Assembly (NCBI GenBank): GCA_001566295.1
Contig: KQ964245.1
Span: forward strand, 1,059,524 to 1,123,523
Direction of reading: 5' to 3'
Length of the DNA stretch: 64,000 bases
From: Microdochium bolleyi
Taxonomy: Eukaryota; Ascomycota; Sordariomycetes; Xylariales; Microdochiaceae
Part shown: positions 34,068 to 45,095 of the stretch, piece after piece
Numbering within the stretch: position 1 is the first letter of the stretch
How the letters are laid out: every line of letters starts with the position of its first letter
Translations under genes and position numbers: made by a program
The notes under the pieces: generated by a model
Told to the model about the DNA's origin: nothing
The model's database searches: none
Seen by the model: the letters and a program-made list of their open reading frames with translations, nothing else

Positions 34068-36209
34068 TGACGCACAAAGTGAGCGTGGGAGGCAGCATCA
34101 TGACTCTAGCCAGCCAGGCCGTCCTGGAGAGGCCCCTCCTCGAGTGGGTGGCTCTCGCTATTCTGCGCGCATCCGGGTCGAAAAAGCAATAGTCCATGAC
34201 GAGTCGGGGGCCGGCGACTTCTCTGGCCGCGGCCATGATCCAGAGCCTGTCTGTAGGCTGGGTCATCGTCCGAGAAAAGGACAGACCTGCAGGAAAGAGT
34301 TTTCCGGCGGACAGAGCAGCGAAGCGAGCAACCAGGACGCCTCGTCCCCGAGGATTACCAATGACCACCCGCTTCGGACCGCAAAGAACCGATCGAATTC
34401 GACTCTCTGCCCACCTTTCCCCGGGCGAGCGGCCGGTTCTGCTGTCGCCGTCTAGTCCTAGCCTACCGATAGTACGGGGACAATTAACCTTACTCCGTAC
34501 TATCTGCTTCCGTTGCCGATGGCACAGAACTCTCGGTGATGGGCGGCGAGTGGGCGAACAAAGCCCTCCAAGCGTAGAGGGATCTTCTGGCGTTACTGTG
34601 TAGCAAGCCCTCTGGTATTGGCCGCGCCCTTTGCCCGTCGTTGTGCTTGACGCCACGGACATTCTGCCTGAAGTACACTGGCGTCTCTTCTTTGACTTGT
34701 TGGAACCCCCGAATGCACGCGCGAGAGAGCGTGTCATGGAGACTTGTCCGAGAACGGAGACGTGACTCGAGGAGTTGCGATATTTGGGCCCGAACGAAGC
34801 AAAGTCTGGCTTTCCAGCCGAGCCGGTAAATGCCATGCCCCAAGGTCATTCATTGTGCAACTGCAGAAGCCGCCACACCGGTCGCCTTGCATGTCAGCCT
34901 GCAACGTCGGTGATCAGAGACGGGGCAGCCATTTGTGAGTCGTGCCAGGTCGCTCGACGAGATTCGTGGCCGTGTAGAGGACTTGTCCTCCACGTTGGGC
35001 TATCTAATTTGTCCGGCATGTCCTCTCGACCACGGTTCGTCGTGGGGGGCTTGACCTATTACGAGGAGCCGCGGAGACGAGCCGTGTGTGCTTGCTGCAG
35101 GTACCATGCACGCAGCACACCCATTTGCCTGGGCCAGCAGTGGCCGCCCTGGGACAGGGTGAGGAAACTGGATTCCGGGACGGAAGACGGAATCGGTGGT
35201 CACCTGGTACTCGTTTGAAGGGTCGTGATAGCTCAGTTTACCGTGCAAAACAGGTTGAGGACATTGCAAGATGGTCTTGATGGGGGAGAAGGCTTCACGT
35301 CTAAGGAGTGCGAAACATGATGCTGGCGACTAGTATCGTGGCTCTTTGCTACGACAAATGCCTTTCCTGGTCAGACGGGATCAGCTCGGATCGGAGTGAA
35401 AACACGTGGGCGGCTTCAATTCGTAGATATGGACACAGCGATCCCGTAACTACGTCCTGCTGTACACTGAAGAGATATAGCACTGGCCTGCGTGGCACTT
35501 CTTGTGATGAGCTCAGGGGCCGTGCCAAGTCACAGACAGGCCTGTTCATCAGGCCGACACACAAATCGGTTGTCGTTTTCGGAGCTCTCGTATTAAGAGC
35601 CCTGGGCTTATAGAAAGCGTGAGCTCATGCAGACAGAGACGAGTGACACGGACAGGTATTATCAAAATATGGAAACACGTTCAGGCCCGGAAGCTGTCAA
35701 TATAATATACAATTGCGTGGTTGGGCTAAAAACGCGGAGAGTGGCCGCGGCACTCGCAAACGATATCTGTGGTTATAAGGAAAGCCCGAAAAGGAGTCAT
35801 GAACCTGAGAAGGTTCAAAAGGGTTGTCACTACTGCGTAAGAATCAACTGATGTGCCGGCGGATCGTGTGAGAAAACTTTGAAGCTTGGTTCGTATACAG
35901 GAGTGCGAATATATGGTTTGTTCTCTGTCCGAGCTAGACCCTGTTCATTATACAGATCATTTCGATACAACAGTTCATACTCATGGTTCAAGATAAATCT
36001 GATGAACTGGGTAGTGAAATTCATACTGGCGTATGCCAGCTGAGCTTGCATTCGTGATGAAACATGGTTAACTGTACTGAGTGAAGAACTGGCACAGAGC
36101 CCAGCTGGGACTCACGAAACACAGAAGCAATCCAGCCTGTCGAGTAGGTGACGTGAGTTTCCGTGATCGTGGTACAATTCATGATCGCATGATATACAAG
36201 GACACAAGA

Positions 36210-37001
36210 TCAAGGCCTTCGGCCTAGACACAGCACAAAGGGGAACTCCATCGACTCGCCCATGCCCTCGCTCGGAGGCTCAGCATGCGCGCCAAATTCG
36301 CCAGGGAACTTCTCGACCGTCTTCTCCGTCCGCCACGCCACTTTCACGTCGACATCGACAAATCCAGCATCCTTGAGCAGCCCAGCCATCCAGTCCCTCG
36401 GGATCCCGTCCCTCTCCACGCCCTCCATCTTGGACTCTGGGTGGAACTTGCGCGCCTCGGGCCCGAAGTCCTCAAAGTCTGTCAGCCCGACCCAGCCGCC
36501 GGGCTTCAGACACCCGAACATGGTGTTGAGCACACCGGGGACGTCGGCAATGTGGTGCAGCACGAGATGGGACGTGATGAGGTCGAACTTGAGCCTCGCG
36601 CCACCGCTACCTTTGCCGCCGCCGTCTGCTGCTGCTGCTGCTGCCGCCGCCGGCGGGAGTGCCTCGTCCTCCGGGTCCTCAAGCAGCTTGTAGATTGCCG
36701 TGACGTTCCGGCTCGCCGCCGCGTTCTCGGGCTTGTCGAGCTTGATCTGCAGCGCGTTGATCATGCCCTCGGCGGCGTCGACGGCGACGATCCGCTCCGC
36801 CCGGGGCGCCATCCGGAGCGTCAGGGTCCCCGTGCCAGCGCCGATCTCGAGCACGCAGGGTCTCTGGGCCGCCGGGACGTCATTGCCGAAGAATTCTGGA
36901 AACTGCTTCTGCAGGGCCTGCCAGGCTTGCTCGCTCTGGATGTGGATGAATTCGTTGTTGTCCCAGGCCGCGGCCTCGGCACTGAATCGGTCTGCCGTCA
37001 T
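36210..37001 (-). CDS. SAM-dependent methyltransferase, class I
   Basis: Transfers a methyl group from S-adenosylmethionine to an unknown acceptor. A single exon of 263 residues from the ATG at 37001 (MTADRFSAEAAAWDNN, the usual start of this fungal group). An in-frame ATG at 37091 adds 30 residues that look unrelated. Motif I is VLEIGAGTGTL (about 50-60) and the acidic motif II is RIVAVDAAEGM. FDLITSHLVLHHIADV and LKPGGWVGLTDF are motifs IV-VI of Methyltransf_11/25-type enzymes. An Ala run encoded by GCN triplets (36625-36652) is inserted ahead of motif IV and followed by a Gly/Lys/Ser linker, so it probably sits in a loop. The C-terminal WRTEKTVEKFPGEFG resembles fungal proteins annotated only as methyltransferases. 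Confidence 0.88.
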   Translation of the reverse strand: MTADRFSAEAAAWDNNEFIHIQSEQAWQALQKQFPEFFGNDVPAAQRPCVLEIGAGTGTLTLRMAPRAERIVAVDAAEGMINALQIKLDKPENAAASRNVTAIYKLLEDPEDEALPPAAAAAAAADGGGKGSGGARLKFDLITSHLVLHHIADVPGVLNTMFGCLKPGGWVGLTDFEDFGPEARKFHPESKMEGVERDGIPRDWMAGLLKDAGFVDVDVKVAWRTEKTVEKFPGEFGAHAEPPSEGMGESMEFPFVLCLGRRP

Positions 37002-37567
37002 GGCTTCGTAAAGGACGGTGGCTTCCGAGGCGGTTTGATGTAATCGATGCTGATCAGGAGCGACTGAGCCAAAGATGAATGCTCGAGCCAAGGGTTTCCA
37101 GGTGACTTTTGATGGATATTACAGACGGCCGATATCCTGCGGTTGAAGGGAAGCTGAGCTTTGTCTCGGGTAAGTATCTAGACAGCTCCGGCTTCCCCAC
37201 ACGATGTTGACGATTCCCCGCATTAAAGCTAGTGGTTGATATTGTCCCTGAGGACCCCTTCCGTTCAAGGCTTGGTTCTCTCCTCTTGATTATCTCTATC
37301 ACCCATTCATTCATTTTCAAACTGCCATGCCTGTCTCTGCGATGTGAGAGATAGGTATGTGGCACCAACAATGAAAAATCATGATCTTGTCGGATTGCCT
37401 GTGTCGTGATGTCCGGGGTCCATCTGAGAATAAGGTGCTAAAATATCTTCAAACCAAGTCCTTAGTATTAATAACTCGTTGTATTGACATCGCAATCCTA
37501 GAGAATTGAAATCTAGCGATGCCTCTTGATGCTAGTGATTGACCACGAGTTGTTAAGGTACGTAGGA

Positions 37568-37594
37568 GGTATCGGTATCGGTATCGGTATCGGT
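37568..37594. repeat. GGTATC tandem repeat
   Basis: Four full hexamers plus GGT. Confidence 0.9.
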
Positions 37595-37646
37595 TTTCAT
37601 CTGTAAACATCTGAATTGTCAAGCATACTGCATCGTAAGTTTTGCG

Positions 37647-37909
37647 TTACAGAAGTGACCAAAGTAAGTCGATAATCCTGATGGCAATATCCACAGTACG
37701 ATCAATCTCAGCCCGGCTATCTTCAGTGTTGCAAGACAGCCTTGTGTCACACAGACCAAGACCGGGTAGGACATGGATTGTTCCACTGTGGGGCTCTCCG
37801 TTATAAGACAGTCCCAAGCTATGAAGCTGAAATACTTGACCAACCACAGTCTTGGAGATTCAGGCTTTGTGAGAGCGAAGCTGTTGCCTGGAAACAAACG
37901 ACATGACAC
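37647..37909 (-). pseudogene. Possible frameshifted 3' gene fragment
   Basis: Two minus-strand frames read like pieces of one protein. The upstream piece, after a TTTCCAG that could be a splice acceptor, reads NSFALTKPESP. A different frame then gives KTVVGQVFQLHSLGLSYNG followed by a segment with SGTIHVLPGLGLCDTRL and a helical end (NTEDSRAEIDRTVDIA) to a TAA at 37647. The two join only if a base is missing or a cryptic intron lies near 37856. There is no ATG. The NTEDSRAEIDRTVD end faintly recalls C-termini of PLP enzymes of the class-V aminotransferase fold, but I cannot assign it. Confidence 0.3.
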
Positions 37910-38156
37910 AAGATGAGGCCGCCAACGAAATAACCTGCGCTGGGCGCGTTACATCATGAGGCTATGCTGTGACAGCTGAAAGGGGGGCGGACCCTGTTTG
38001 CTGGCGTGCCCCTCATTAAACAAAGACCCCGCTGCCAGCCAGACTTTCACGAGATTCACCGGTAGTCCAGTATCGCAGAGCAGCCCCTGAGCTAGAACAA
38101 GGCTCTCCCAGACACCACACCACTGCATCGCATTGCATCACATCGCCACATCCAAC

Positions 38157-39416
38157 ATGGCCGACTCGGAACGGACAGAACGCGGTCGCTGCGGCGTCAC
38201 CAACAGCTCGGCCCCTGCCAGCATGTACATGGACCTCAGCGGCCCCCCGGTCTACCGCTCGACGACCACCGCCCCCGTCAACATCGCCGTCGTCAAGTAC
38301 TGGGGCAAGCGTGATCCCAAGCTCAACCTCGCGACCAACCCTTCGCTCTCCGTCACCCTCTCCCAGGACGACCTGCGCACCCTCACGACCGCCTCGTGCT
38401 CTGCAAAGTTCCCCAAGGAGGACTCCCTTACCCTCAACGGCGAGCCCTCCGACATCAGCGGCGCCCGCACCCAGGCCTGCCTCCGCGAGCTCCGTGCTCT
38501 CCGTGCCAAGCTCGAGGAGGCCGACTCGTCGCTTCCCAAGCTCTCCGAGCTCCCTCTCCGGATAGTCACCGAGAACAACTTCCCCACAGCTGCCGGTCTC
38601 GCCTCGTCCGCCGCCGGCTTTGCCGCGCTCGTGAGAGCTATTGCGGACCTGTACAGGCTGCCCAACAACCCTACCGAGCTCTCCGTCATCGCCCGCCAGG
38701 GCAGCGGCTCCGCTTGCCGGAGTCTGTTCGGCGGCTACGTCGCCTGGCGCGATGGCACGCAGGAGGATGGCCTCGACTCCAAGGCCGTCGAGGTCGCCCC
38801 GGCCTCGCACTGGCCCGAGATGCGCGCCCTGATCCTCGTCGCCTCGGCGGCCAAGAAGGGCGTCAGCTCGACGTCGGGCATGCAGCAGACCGTCGCCACC
38901 TCGGGCCTCTTCAAGCAGCGCGTCGCCGAGGTCGTGCCCAAGCACATGGCCACCATCGAGGAAGCCATCGCCAAGAAGGACTTCGCCAGCTTCGCCGAGG
39001 TCACGATGCGCGACTCCAACTCGTTCCACGCCACCTGCGCCGACACCTACCCGCCCATCTTCTACATGAACGACACCTCGCGCGCGGCCGTCCGCGCTGT
39101 TGAGCAGATCAACGAGAAGGCCGGCAAGACCATTGCCGCCTACACTTTCGATGCCGGGCCGAACGCCGTCATCTACTTCCTCGAGGAGAGTGCCGCGGCA
39201 ATCGTTGGCACCTTCTACAAGGTTCTTAGCGCCACTGAGGGCTGGAAGGACGAGGCCAAGTCTCTGTCCTCCGAGATTGAGCTGGAAGAGACTATTGCGC
39301 AGATCCTCAAGGGCGGTGTCAGCAGAGTGATTCAGACTGGCGTTGGTGAGGGTCCGGTCAAGTCGAACGAGCACCTCGTCAAGCCTACCGGCGACCCCAT
39401 CATCCGAAAGAACTAG
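38157..39416 (+). CDS. erg19: Diphosphomevalonate decarboxylase
   Basis: Catalyses the ATP-dependent decarboxylation of mevalonate 5-diphosphate to isopentenyl diphosphate, the last step of the cytosolic mevalonate pathway that feeds ergosterol. One exon, 419 residues, starting at the ATG in CCAACATGG. Family motifs are APVNIAVVKYWGKRD (about 41-55), SLSVTLSQDDLRT, the GHMP ATP loop ENNFPTAAGLASSAAGFAAL (about 138-157), RQGSGSACRSLFGGYVAW, MRDSNSFHATCADTYPP and the catalytic-Asp region YTFDAGPNAV near 330. The first 30 residues are an extension with a low-complexity start. The C-terminus GDPIIRKN is soluble. No intron is seen. Confidence 0.97.
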   Translation: MADSERTERGRCGVTNSSAPASMYMDLSGPPVYRSTTTAPVNIAVVKYWGKRDPKLNLATNPSLSVTLSQDDLRTLTTASCSAKFPKEDSLTLNGEPSDISGARTQACLRELRALRAKLEEADSSLPKLSELPLRIVTENNFPTAAGLASSAAGFAALVRAIADLYRLPNNPTELSVIARQGSGSACRSLFGGYVAWRDGTQEDGLDSKAVEVAPASHWPEMRALILVASAAKKGVSSTSGMQQTVATSGLFKQRVAEVVPKHMATIEEAIAKKDFASFAEVTMRDSNSFHATCADTYPPIFYMNDTSRAAVRAVEQINEKAGKTIAAYTFDAGPNAVIYFLEESAAAIVGTFYKVLSATEGWKDEAKSLSSEIELEETIAQILKGGVSRVIQTGVGEGPVKSNEHLVKPTGDPIIRKN

Positions 39417-39846
39417 GGACAAAACAAGATTATGGAATGGTCCACTGTCGTATCGTAAATATAAGATTAGCAAGCAGGTCATTGAGGCATGAGCAAGCCG
39501 ATGTCTAAAGATGAAAGCATATAAGCATAGCCCAAACAGAGCACATTACGATAATCCGAATGCACACATTGAGCTGGCGTAATCTGACCACAGAGATCTG
39601 TGTACGCGCCTGGAGTCCGTCCTTTATGTTCAGAAGACTGCTCGAATCTGAAACCCAGGGGGACCATGACGATGCGGCTGCTCCGCTTCGACCCGAGCTT
39701 CTCCACAAAAAAGTTGACAGGCAACCCTCTATTCCTCGTCCATTAGCAACCCACCTTCAGCGAGCATCTCAACCTCGAACGCATCCTGAACGCCGCCAAA
39801 GCCCCGATATCGTGACCAAAGCGTAAGCATACCACAGCTCGACAGA
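39417..39846. other. Intergenic between erg19 and cyt2
   Basis: A 430-bp spacer between two plus-strand genes with the erg19 3' end and the cyt2 promoter. No other feature is seen. Confidence 0.5.
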
Positions 39847-40934
39847 ATGGCGACCACGCAAGACGACAAGTGTCCAGTGGACCACAAGAGCCGGGAGGCG
39901 TGGCTCGAGCAGGCCCGCGCCGCCTCCACAGCGGCAGCGACGACACCGACAGCGACGACAACGTCACCACAATCGCAAGCGCTCCCCCCGTCACATCCCT
40001 CCGTATCGTCGAGTTCCGACGCCGACAGCTGCCCCGTCGACCACAACGCGCGGCAAGTCTGGCTCGAGCAGGCGCAAAAGTCGCGACCACCACCGCCACC
40101 ACAGGCTGTCCCCGCAACCGCAACAACCACAACGACTACAAGCGATAAAAGCAGCACAGGCTCATCATGGTCGTCATATATACCCAGCATACCATTCCTG
40201 TCTAGCAGCGGCTCCTCATCATTATCATCATCACAGCAGCAGCAGCAGCAGCAATTTTCATCAGATCCGGCAGACCAGACAGCCCCGCTCGGTACACGCC
40301 GGCAGATCTCCACGATCCCCCGCTCCTCCCGGCCAGGCGAGACGTCGCACATTGCGAATCAGGAGCAGGAGACCGGTTCGGACGCCAAGACGGGCAACTG
40401 GATCTACCCTTCGGAGAGGATGTTCTTCGAGGCGATGAAGCGCAAAGGCCACGACCCCCAGGCGCCGGACATGCAGACGGTCGTGCCGATCCACAACGCC
40501 GTCAACGAGCGCGCCTGGCAGGAGATCAAGCAGTGGGAGGCGCCGTGGATACAAGGGACGAGGTAAGAAAGAATCCGAAGAGCAAGGAAACTGCGGAACC
40601 TCGCAACCGCAGCAGGATGACTAAACAAAGGCATTGCATGTGTAGCTGCCAGACCCCGCGCCTGCACTCTTTCAGCGGGCTGAGCACCAAGCTGTCCCCC
40701 AAGGCCCGGGTCAACACGCTGCTCGGCTACCAGGCGCCGTTCGACCGGCACGACTGGGTCGTCGACCGCTGCGGCACCGAGATCGAGTACATCATCGACT
40801 TCTACGCGGGGCGGCCTAACCCTCAGGGCGGCGGTGGCAACGGCGCGCCATCGTTCTACCTCGACGTGAGGCCGAAGCTGAACAGCTGGGAGGGCGTCAA
40901 GATGCGCGCTTTCAGGGCCGCGGGGCTGTCCTGA
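39847..40934 (+). CDS. cyt2: Cytochrome c1 heme lyase (Cyt2, holocytochrome c synthase family)
   Basis: Attaches heme to apocytochrome c1 in the mitochondrial intermembrane space, needed for complex III. Exons 39847-40562 and 40646-40934, with an 83-bp phase-2 intron, give 334 residues. The CP-type heme-regulatory box occurs twice, as CPVDHKSREAWLEQA (Cys9) and CPVDHNARQVWLEQA (Cys62), separated by a Thr/Ser/Pro linker. A low-complexity Ser/Gln stretch (about 95-140, including CAG repeats) follows. The catalytic half begins at NWIYPSERMFFEAMKRKGHDP and has VVPIHNAVNERAW, the intron, then FDRHDWVVDRCGTEIEYIIDFY with the heme-contact His, and LDVRPKLNS. DRCGTEI and NWIYPSE favour Cyt2 over Cyc3. 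Confidence 0.93.
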
Positions 40935-41293
40935 TCAGGGAAGGGGCGTTTTCTGGCTGGTGGAGGGTGTTTGATGAGATGATTGGAGACTGGACATGGG
41001 ATTCGGATGTACGATCGTGTTTGCATAGGCTTGATGCGCATTCTTGCTGGTGGGAGTCGGGTGCTTTATACACACAGAACTCAAAGACGTGACCAGACAC
41101 ATGGCAATGTGGAACACCAAATCTGGCTGGGAATAATGCTCCACTCATTACAGTCAGAAGTTGTACAGTATGCTCACTGGAACAAAAGCCCTGCTACTTG
41201 GAGTCTTCATCACCGATCCGTCATCGTGTGAAGCAAAGGCACTCGATACCGTACGAGATCCTCACCGGGGCCATGCCATACTGAAAGTGCTCC
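40935..41293. other. Convergent spacer between cyt2 and the RUS-family gene
   Basis: 359 bp between two 3' ends. No gene is seen. Confidence 0.5.
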
Positions 41294-42786
41294 TTACTCG
41301 ACTCTGATCCTGACGGCAGGACCCGTCTCGAGTGCAGCAATCCCTAGATCCCAGCCGGCGTGCGAGAGCTTCTGCCAGAAGCCCTCGTCGTCGAGCCTTT
41401 TTGTGTCGGCCGGTCCACAAAGCGCCGCAGCCCAAGCGTGTAGAGCATCTCGTGGCGTGGCATCTGCCTTCAGAAAGATCTTGCATCCGCTCTGCTGGCG
41501 TGTGAGGATGTACTGGTCCGCCACGTGCCGCTTGAGGTCATCGACATGGATCTCGTCAGAACGCGGAAACGTGCTGGCGTACACGATCGGCGGGCCTGGC
41601 AGCTTCCAGCTCAGGATGTGCTCACGCCTGGCGACCTCGGCGGGGTCCAGGACGCGCTTGTTCTGGAGGAACTCCTTGGTGACCACGGTCGCGCGCTGGC
41701 GGTTCAGCGAGCGCATCTGCACGGAGCGGACGGCCTGGTAGTTCGTCCAGAGATGCATGCCGACGAGCAGCACCATCCACGTCCACACTGCGGTCGGGGT
41801 CGTCACGACGCGGATGAAGAGGCTACCTGCCAGCATGCCCATGAGGCTGATGACCGTCTCCTGGCTGCCGTCCTTGGCGTTGAGCTCTGCGAGGTTGCCG
41901 TTCCTGGCGAAGTGGGCGGACAGGCTGGCCTTGGATGCCCCAGCCGCCACTCCGCACAGGGCGTGCAGGGTGCCCGTGGCACAGAGCGAGAACACCTTGG
42001 CGTACCGGGGCAGGGCCGGTGAGAAGACTTTGATGACGAGGGCGGTGTCGTTGAAGATGTCGGCCAGAAAGCGGAAGTATTTGCACTCGGGCTCTATGGC
42101 CTGGCCGAGGCGGTAGGCGAACAGGATGGTCGCGATGCGGCCTGTCGACTCCTGCAAGACCGTGAGGAGGACGGCGGCAGTCGCGGACGAGCCTTCGTCG
42201 CCGACACCCAGTCCTACAATCATCGTCATAGCAGTCAGCAAGCGATACGAGTTTCACTTGCACGGCACCTGCAAGCCTGTGGGGTTGAGATCTCTGTACC
42301 TTGCAAGGCCGCACGAGATGACAGCAGCCCAGCGATGGTGCTAGAAAACGCTTGGAGGGAGTCCTTGGTGACTGATCAGTCAAACGCTTGAGGCTGAAAA
42401 CAGAAAAGAGAGACACTTGATGCCCAGATCCAGACTTACGTAGATCTGATACGGCGTGTAGTCTGGAGTGACGGTGTGCGGATAGCCCGCAGGCAGGAAA
42501 ACGTCGAGCACGGCCCGGGCGATGCCTTTGGCGGTCTGCTTGGGAGGCTGCAGAGATGAACAATCAGGATCCGAGACATGGTTAGCATGCTAGGTCGGAA
42601 CACGATACACCTCGGCTAGCTGGCCGCCAGGCTTCCCCAACGACATACGATTGCTTGCCACTTGCCGGTCTCGGCGATCTTGTTGTCGCTGTAGAGGCAG
42701 AGCACTGTGCCGGCCTCGTCGACGGCGCTGACGAGCCTCGGAGCAGATTTTTCGGCCATGGTGGGAGCAAGAGGCTTCTGCGCCAT
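41294..42786 (-). CDS. RUS family protein (DUF647, root UVB sensitive)
   Basis: RUS proteins are conserved from fungi to plants and animals. Plant members affect UV-B sensing and vitamin B6 balance, and the molecular role in fungi is unknown. Exons are 42786-42649, 42547-42440, 42363-42300 and 42213-41294; introns of 101, 76 and 86 bp keep frame and give 409 residues. The DUF647 core includes FLPAGYPHTVTPDYTPYQIYDSLQAFSSTIAGLLSSRA, GLGVGDEGSSATAA, FRFLADIFNDTAL and TGTLHALCGVAAGASKASLSAHFA, with several hydrophobic helices (about 100-260). The C-terminal 150 residues are hydrophilic. The start is the first in-frame ATG. MAEK nine codons later is possible. Confidence 0.9.
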
Positions 42787-43836
42787 GACTGTTCGAGGCC
42801 GCGAGATCTCGAGGCTATGGTGCCTTGGTGGTGACGGAGCCGTGATGTTGCTGTGGATCGGTGCTGACAACAAGGGACGCGTACTTTAGGTACGAGGGCT
42901 GGTGGCCAGCACAAGCGCACACCGCACCTGATCGCGGGCTCGGATGGATTATGCTTGGAGCATTGTTTGATGCGGCACTGGCAATGTCAAGGTGTCCACG
43001 ATGATCCTCAATGGCAGACGCCGACGTTGATGCTGACGTTGATGGGCAATTGAAAGTGCCGAGCGAGAATGTTGCAACTTGCGGCAGGCAAGTGCAAGCG
43101 GGGTCTCTTGTTTGTAAGTGAACCCATGCAGGCCGGGACGCAACATTTGCCCGTCTTGCAGAGTCCAGACACACCCGGCCAATGGCTTGCTGCAGCACGT
43201 GGCATATGCAGCCCGTTCATGCAGGGACCTTTATGTTGTTCATTGTTCATCCTGTCAATGGCTGCATTCAGTGGAAGCTCTGGCTGAAGGGCCGTCCTAG
43301 TCGTGGAAGCCACAATGGGACTCATGAGTGATTCAGTCCGGGAACAGCCCGCCCAGACAGCGATTTGGCCATCTTTGTAAACGCATCTACAAGACCAACT
43401 GCCCCAGACATAGTCTTGACCTCTCCGGGCTCGTTTGGCCGTATCGTACAGGCACTCTCTCGCCAACCTCCGTGGTGACATCTTTACTGTTCCCCGTTTC
43501 CTCGTGGGCGTCACTGCCACTCTCCATGACAAGACCATCACTACCTAGGCTGTCTCTAAAGCTTAAACCCCTCATCTTCACCTCGACCACTGCTTCCCAA
43601 GGTCTTTTTTCAAGAATTCAGACCTTGCCCGCAGTTACGAGCCTGGCCAAGTACGCAGGACGACTCCGTCCTGGTTTGCCCTGACAATAAGAGGCTCGCC
43701 CAAGACTTCTGCGAGGGAGGTGCCTAGTACGCAATTCTCCTTCACCTCAGTAGGTAAGAGTGTCCGACAGTACATTTCACCACGGCCTCACTGACACGAC
43801 GCCCAAGTAGCCCCATCTTGCTTCGGTCTCGGAGAC
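42787..43836. other. Divergent intergenic region between RUS gene and RRM gene
   Basis: About 1.05 kb shared promoter region. Frames seen here are short. The 43.4-43.8 kb part is pyrimidine-rich on the plus strand and is likely the leader of the RRM gene. Confidence 0.5.
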
Positions 43837-45095
43837 ATGGCTGGAACGATTCGTCCCAGAGCTGACTCTGCCGGCTCAGGTCGAGGAGGAGAAGATCTGA
43901 AACGCGTCAAGCTGCCATCTACCAGATCGCCAACTCCGTCCAGCGGAAACATCTGGATGTCCAAAGGAGTCTTGGTGTCTACAGCCAAGACGGCGGAACA
44001 GCCCGCCAGCAGCAAAAGTGCACACTCCCTGAACGCTGGAGACCGAAGCCATAGCAGTTCACGCAACTCCTCGAAGTCCAGCGGTGGCCCTCGCAGCAAC
44101 TTTTCCCATCGGCACAGCCTTCACAACCCGTTCGGAAACCGCTTCTCGCCTGTGATCAACCAACGCGGCTATCGTTTTGGCAGCACCAATTCGGAGTGCA
44201 ATGGCCGACCTGCTCAGCGGATGAAGCTTCTCAAGTCCGAAGAGCAGGAGAGCTGCGGCGACGGCACCGAGCTGGCTATAGCCGAGAATCGCCGGGTCTA
44301 CCTGGGCAACCTCCTATACACGGTCAGGCCTGCGGAGATCGAGGCACTCGTCCGGGAGCATGGCTGCGAGCGTGGCTACCAGGCCATGCACATCTCCATC
44401 GACCCATTCACGGGCCGAAACCCGAGCTATTGTTTCCTCGAGTTCGAGAGCGCAGTCGCCGCGGGCAGTGCACAAGAAGCCTTGAACGGGAAGATGCTCA
44501 AGGGTCGTCCCGTCAATTGCAGATCGTGCCAGCCGAAAGGCCAGACTTTGTCTGGACGCAGACAGCATGGCAGCGAGGACGCCTTTTACCGCTGGGGGGA
44601 TTACTCTAGCAGGATTAGAGATGGTCCGAAGGCATACGCCTCTGCTACGCCTCGAGAGAACGACCGGCGCGCCACGATGCAGGGCCCTGCAGAGACGCAG
44701 GCTTATCGTCAGCAGGCGAGCGACAATGTCAAGCGTTGCCTCTTCGTTGGCAATCTGCCCCGCATGCACGACCAGGCCATGGCCTACGACGAGATGTTCG
44801 AGCTCTTCAAGGGCTTCGGGATGTAAGTGCGAATATCTCTCCGCGTTCGCTCTACTAGGTGAGGCCTCCGTTCCTTGTTGACTAACACAATGATTTGTGT
44901 TACAACAGTGTTGCCGCCAGCAAGAGGTTCTCGCAACGTGATGGCAAAGAAGGCGACGGCCGGCGGAACTGGCAGCTCGTCGACTTCAGCACTCGCGACG
45001 AAGCGGCCGCCGCCATAAAGGCCTCGCAAGGAAAGGTCTGGAGAGGTGCGAGGATCCGGTTGGCCTGGGCCCAGTCGAAGTCTCCGTGGGCCTAG
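43837..45095 (+). CDS. RNA-binding protein with two RRM domains
   Basis: Exons 43837-44822 and 44909-45095, with an 86-bp phase-2 intron, encode 390 residues. The first 140 residues are Ser/Arg-rich and disordered. RRM1 spans about 153-235, with RNP2 VYLGNLLYTV and an RNP1-like YCFLEFESA. RRM2 spans about 304-385, with RNP2 CLFVGNLPR, and the intron falls after FGM in the loop behind helix 1. RNP1 is weak (WQLVDFST). The end RGARIRLAWAQSKSPWA is typical of a final RRM strand. Such two-RRM fungal proteins are often called Nam8/Pub1/Nrd1-like, but the match is too loose to name this one. Likely nuclear or cytoplasmic mRNA binding. Confidence 0.88.

Larger units (their letters stand above)
25562..36209. 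other. Gene desert of about 10.6 kb
   Basis: I find no supportable gene. Open frames up to about 300 codons occur (for example plus 33511-34455 and plus 26542-27390) but they overlap other frames on both strands, have mixed amino-acid composition, no family likeness and no neat intron pattern. The stretch is not strongly AT-rich, so it does not look like RIP-mutated transposon DNA. It holds a G-quadruplex motif (26397-26431), (TTG)8, (TC)8, a perfect hairpin (28876-28914) and motif copies at 28584 and 34491. It could be promoter or leader of the Ser-rich gene, long noncoding RNA, or decayed sequence. Confidence 0.5.
37002..38156. other. Intergenic upstream of the methyltransferase and erg19 (divergent)
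   Basis: The two flanking genes point apart. The region contains a hexanucleotide tandem repeat (37568-37594) and a possible frameshifted gene relic on the minus strand (37647-37909). The last 150 bases before erg19 are CA-rich leader. Confidence 0.5.

Noticed and set aside
33511..34455. Long plus-strand open frame (about 314 codons)
   Set aside because: Its composition is random, other frames of similar length overlap it on the opposite strand, and I see no family signature or intron pattern.
38016..39482. Minus-strand open frame of 488 codons opposite erg19
   Set aside because: It is the antisense shadow of a C-biased coding exon. erg19 motifs on the plus strand decide the case.
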